6,581 bases of DNA, taken from positions 1 to 6,581 of the forward strand of contig CAIJHZ010000021.1 of assembly GCA_903820565.1 (NCBI GenBank), read 5' to 3'. The notes under the pieces were generated by a model. The model worked only from the letters and a program-made list of their open reading frames with translations. It did no database searches and was not told the origin of the DNA. The position numbers and the translations under genes are program-made. This DNA is from an uncultured Actinomycetes bacterium (GTDB lineage Bacteria > Actinomycetota > Actinomycetes > Nanopelagicales > Nanopelagicaceae). Every line of letters starts with the position of its first letter. The stretch's first letter is position 1. Below, piece after piece: positions 5,974-6,581 of this stretch.

Positions 5974-6144
5974 TTACTCAATTGAAGTAATTGCTGACGA
6001 CTTCTTCTGCCTAGTGGCTGTGCCTGCATAAGTGATTACAGAAATCACAACAAACAGCACAGTTGGGATAATTAGAAAGGTAATAACGGTTTCAAAGACA
6101 GATAAACCTGGAGCCGATGTTGCTGGACCTTCAAATGTAGTCAT
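5974..6144 (-). CDS. 56-residue single-pass membrane protein
   Basis: A small open frame beginning MTTFEGPATSAP and ending SSAITSIE. Residues about 16-41 are a continuous hydrophobic stretch (VFETVITFLIIPTVLFVVISV...) suited to one membrane helix. It is followed by a basic turn RQKK at 45-48, which by the positive-inside rule suggests an N-out, C-in topology. It starts 18 bp after the HNH gene on the same strand, so the two are probably co-transcribed. No Shine-Dalgarno is seen, but TACACT stands at exactly -12 to -7 of the ATG (6151-6156), which would allow a leaderless transcript. It fills most of the gap between pepN and the HNH gene. Function unknown; I do not recognise a family with certainty. 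Confidence 0.72.
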   Translation of the reverse strand: MTTFEGPATSAPGLSVFETVITFLIIPTVLFVVISVITYAGTATRQKKSSAITSIE

Positions 6145-6150
6145 GGTGTA

Positions 6151-6156
6151 AGTGTA
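6151..6156 (-). promoter_or_regulatory. Candidate leaderless -10 for the 56-residue protein
   Basis: The minus strand reads TACACT, 6 bases before the ATG, which is the spacing expected when transcription starts at the start codon. No -35 is visible upstream, and read-through from the HNH gene is an equally good explanation of expression. Confidence 0.28.
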
Positions 6157-6162
6157 AATTAC

Positions 6163-6581
6163 TTATGCAGTTGCTGCTGCCACGCCAAATGGCTGCAAGT
6201 ACGGCAACCATCTGTGATCTGTGCGACCTGTTCCCAAAATTCTCCATGCCGCTCCCACTGGTTCGCGAGGCAAGGTGCGCAAACGCCATCCCAACTCTTT
6301 CAGATGCTTATCAGCTTTAACATGGTTGCACTTGTGGCAGGCAGAAACAACATTTTCCCAATTATGTCCACCACCACGGCTGCGTGGAATCACATGATCA
6401 ATAGATGTTGCAGGGGCTGCGCAGTACACGCATTGACCACCATCACGAGCAAAGATTGCACGACGAGATAGCGGAACTGAATGGCGATACGGAATTCGAA
6501 CAAATTTTGTAAGACGCACAACTGCTGGCAAGGAAACTTGACCACCAGCAAACCGCAAAATTTCACCAGAGTCTTCGACCA
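6163..6581 (-). CDS. HNH endonuclease-family protein, N-terminus outside window
   Basis: The frame is open to the window edge, so the true start lies beyond 6581; the in-frame TTG at 6558 is unlikely to be the start. The segment RLTKFVRIPYRHSVPLSRRA followed by the HNH core is very like M. tuberculosis Rv2469c as I recall it. The core shows CVYC (codons at 6421-6432), IDHVIPRSRGG with Asp-His at 6394-6399, WENVV with Asn at 6352-6354, and CHKCNHVK at 6319-6342. These give two zinc-knuckle Cys pairs and the H-N-N/H catalytic set. After the core come GWRL and GAAWRILGTGRTD, conserved in this actinobacterial group. The catalytic residues appear intact, so nuclease activity is possible, but the role in the cell is not established. 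Neither a mobile-element context nor a partner methylase is seen. The 56-residue membrane protein gene follows on the same strand. Confidence 0.92.
   Translation of the reverse strand, partial: VEDSGEILRFAGGQVSLPAVVRLTKFVRIPYRHSVPLSRRAIFARDGGQCVYCAAPATSIDHVIPRSRGGGHNWENVVSACHKCNHVKADKHLKELGWRLRTLPREPVGAAWRILGTGRTDHRWLPYLQPFGVAAATA

Noticed and set aside
5960..5995. Weak inverted sequence TTACT...AGTAA between pepN and the small membrane protein gene as a terminator
   Set aside because: The stem is only 5 bp, A/T-rich and lacks a T-run, so it would not be a credible intrinsic terminator.
6163..6581. Homing endonuclease or restriction enzyme
   Set aside because: The flanking residues match the chromosomal Rv2469c-like group, and no intron, intein, methylase or phage gene is nearby.

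Overview
The window looks like a piece of chromosome from a moderately low-GC actinobacterium. The best fit is a streamlined freshwater or aquatic lineage of the acI / Nanopelagicales kind. This rests on protein similarity as I remember it: the RpiB is the mycobacterial type with a Glu catalytic base, the M1 aminopeptidase is the actinobacterial PepN type, and the HNH protein closely resembles M. tuberculosis Rv2469c. Base composition is well below that of Streptomyces or Mycobacterium, and intergenic gaps are short. The lineage name is inference.

Left part (1-1305): a tRNA-Pro(TGG) on the minus strand, cut by the window edge, and a divergent tRNA-Gly(TCC) share a 74-bp promoter region. Six bases past tRNA-Gly, and convergent with it, ends a gene for a secreted collagen-like protein. 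Its product has a signal peptide, a short N-terminal module, 44 unbroken Gly-X-Y triplets and a 132-residue C-terminal domain.

Middle (1306-2234): a 232-bp gap separates the collagen-like gene from a divergent gene for a small exported Ala-rich protein with a His/Met/Gly-rich tail. This gap is the most interesting non-coding part of the window. It holds three copies of TGAACCTG, two of which form a 9-bp dyad around a possible extended -10. It also holds a perfect 11-bp inverted repeat whose downstream arm is the ribosome binding site of the collagen-like gene. A strong intrinsic terminator with a GCAA loop closes the small-protein gene.

Right part (2255-6581): housekeeping genes rpiB (+), trmB (-), pepN (+), then a 56-residue membrane protein and a 5'-truncated HNH endonuclease-family gene, both on the minus strand. 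The rpiB / pepN / HNH neighbourhood resembles M. tuberculosis Rv2465c-Rv2467-Rv2469c. These genes serve separate jobs: pentose phosphate isomerisation, tRNA m7G46 methylation and peptide trimming. The 56-residue gene is easily missed, follows the HNH gene by 18 bp and probably shares its transcript.

I found no CRISPR array, insertion sequence, phage module or recognisable defence system. The best candidate for something undescribed is the control region of the collagen-like gene, with its probable translational switch and shared operator.
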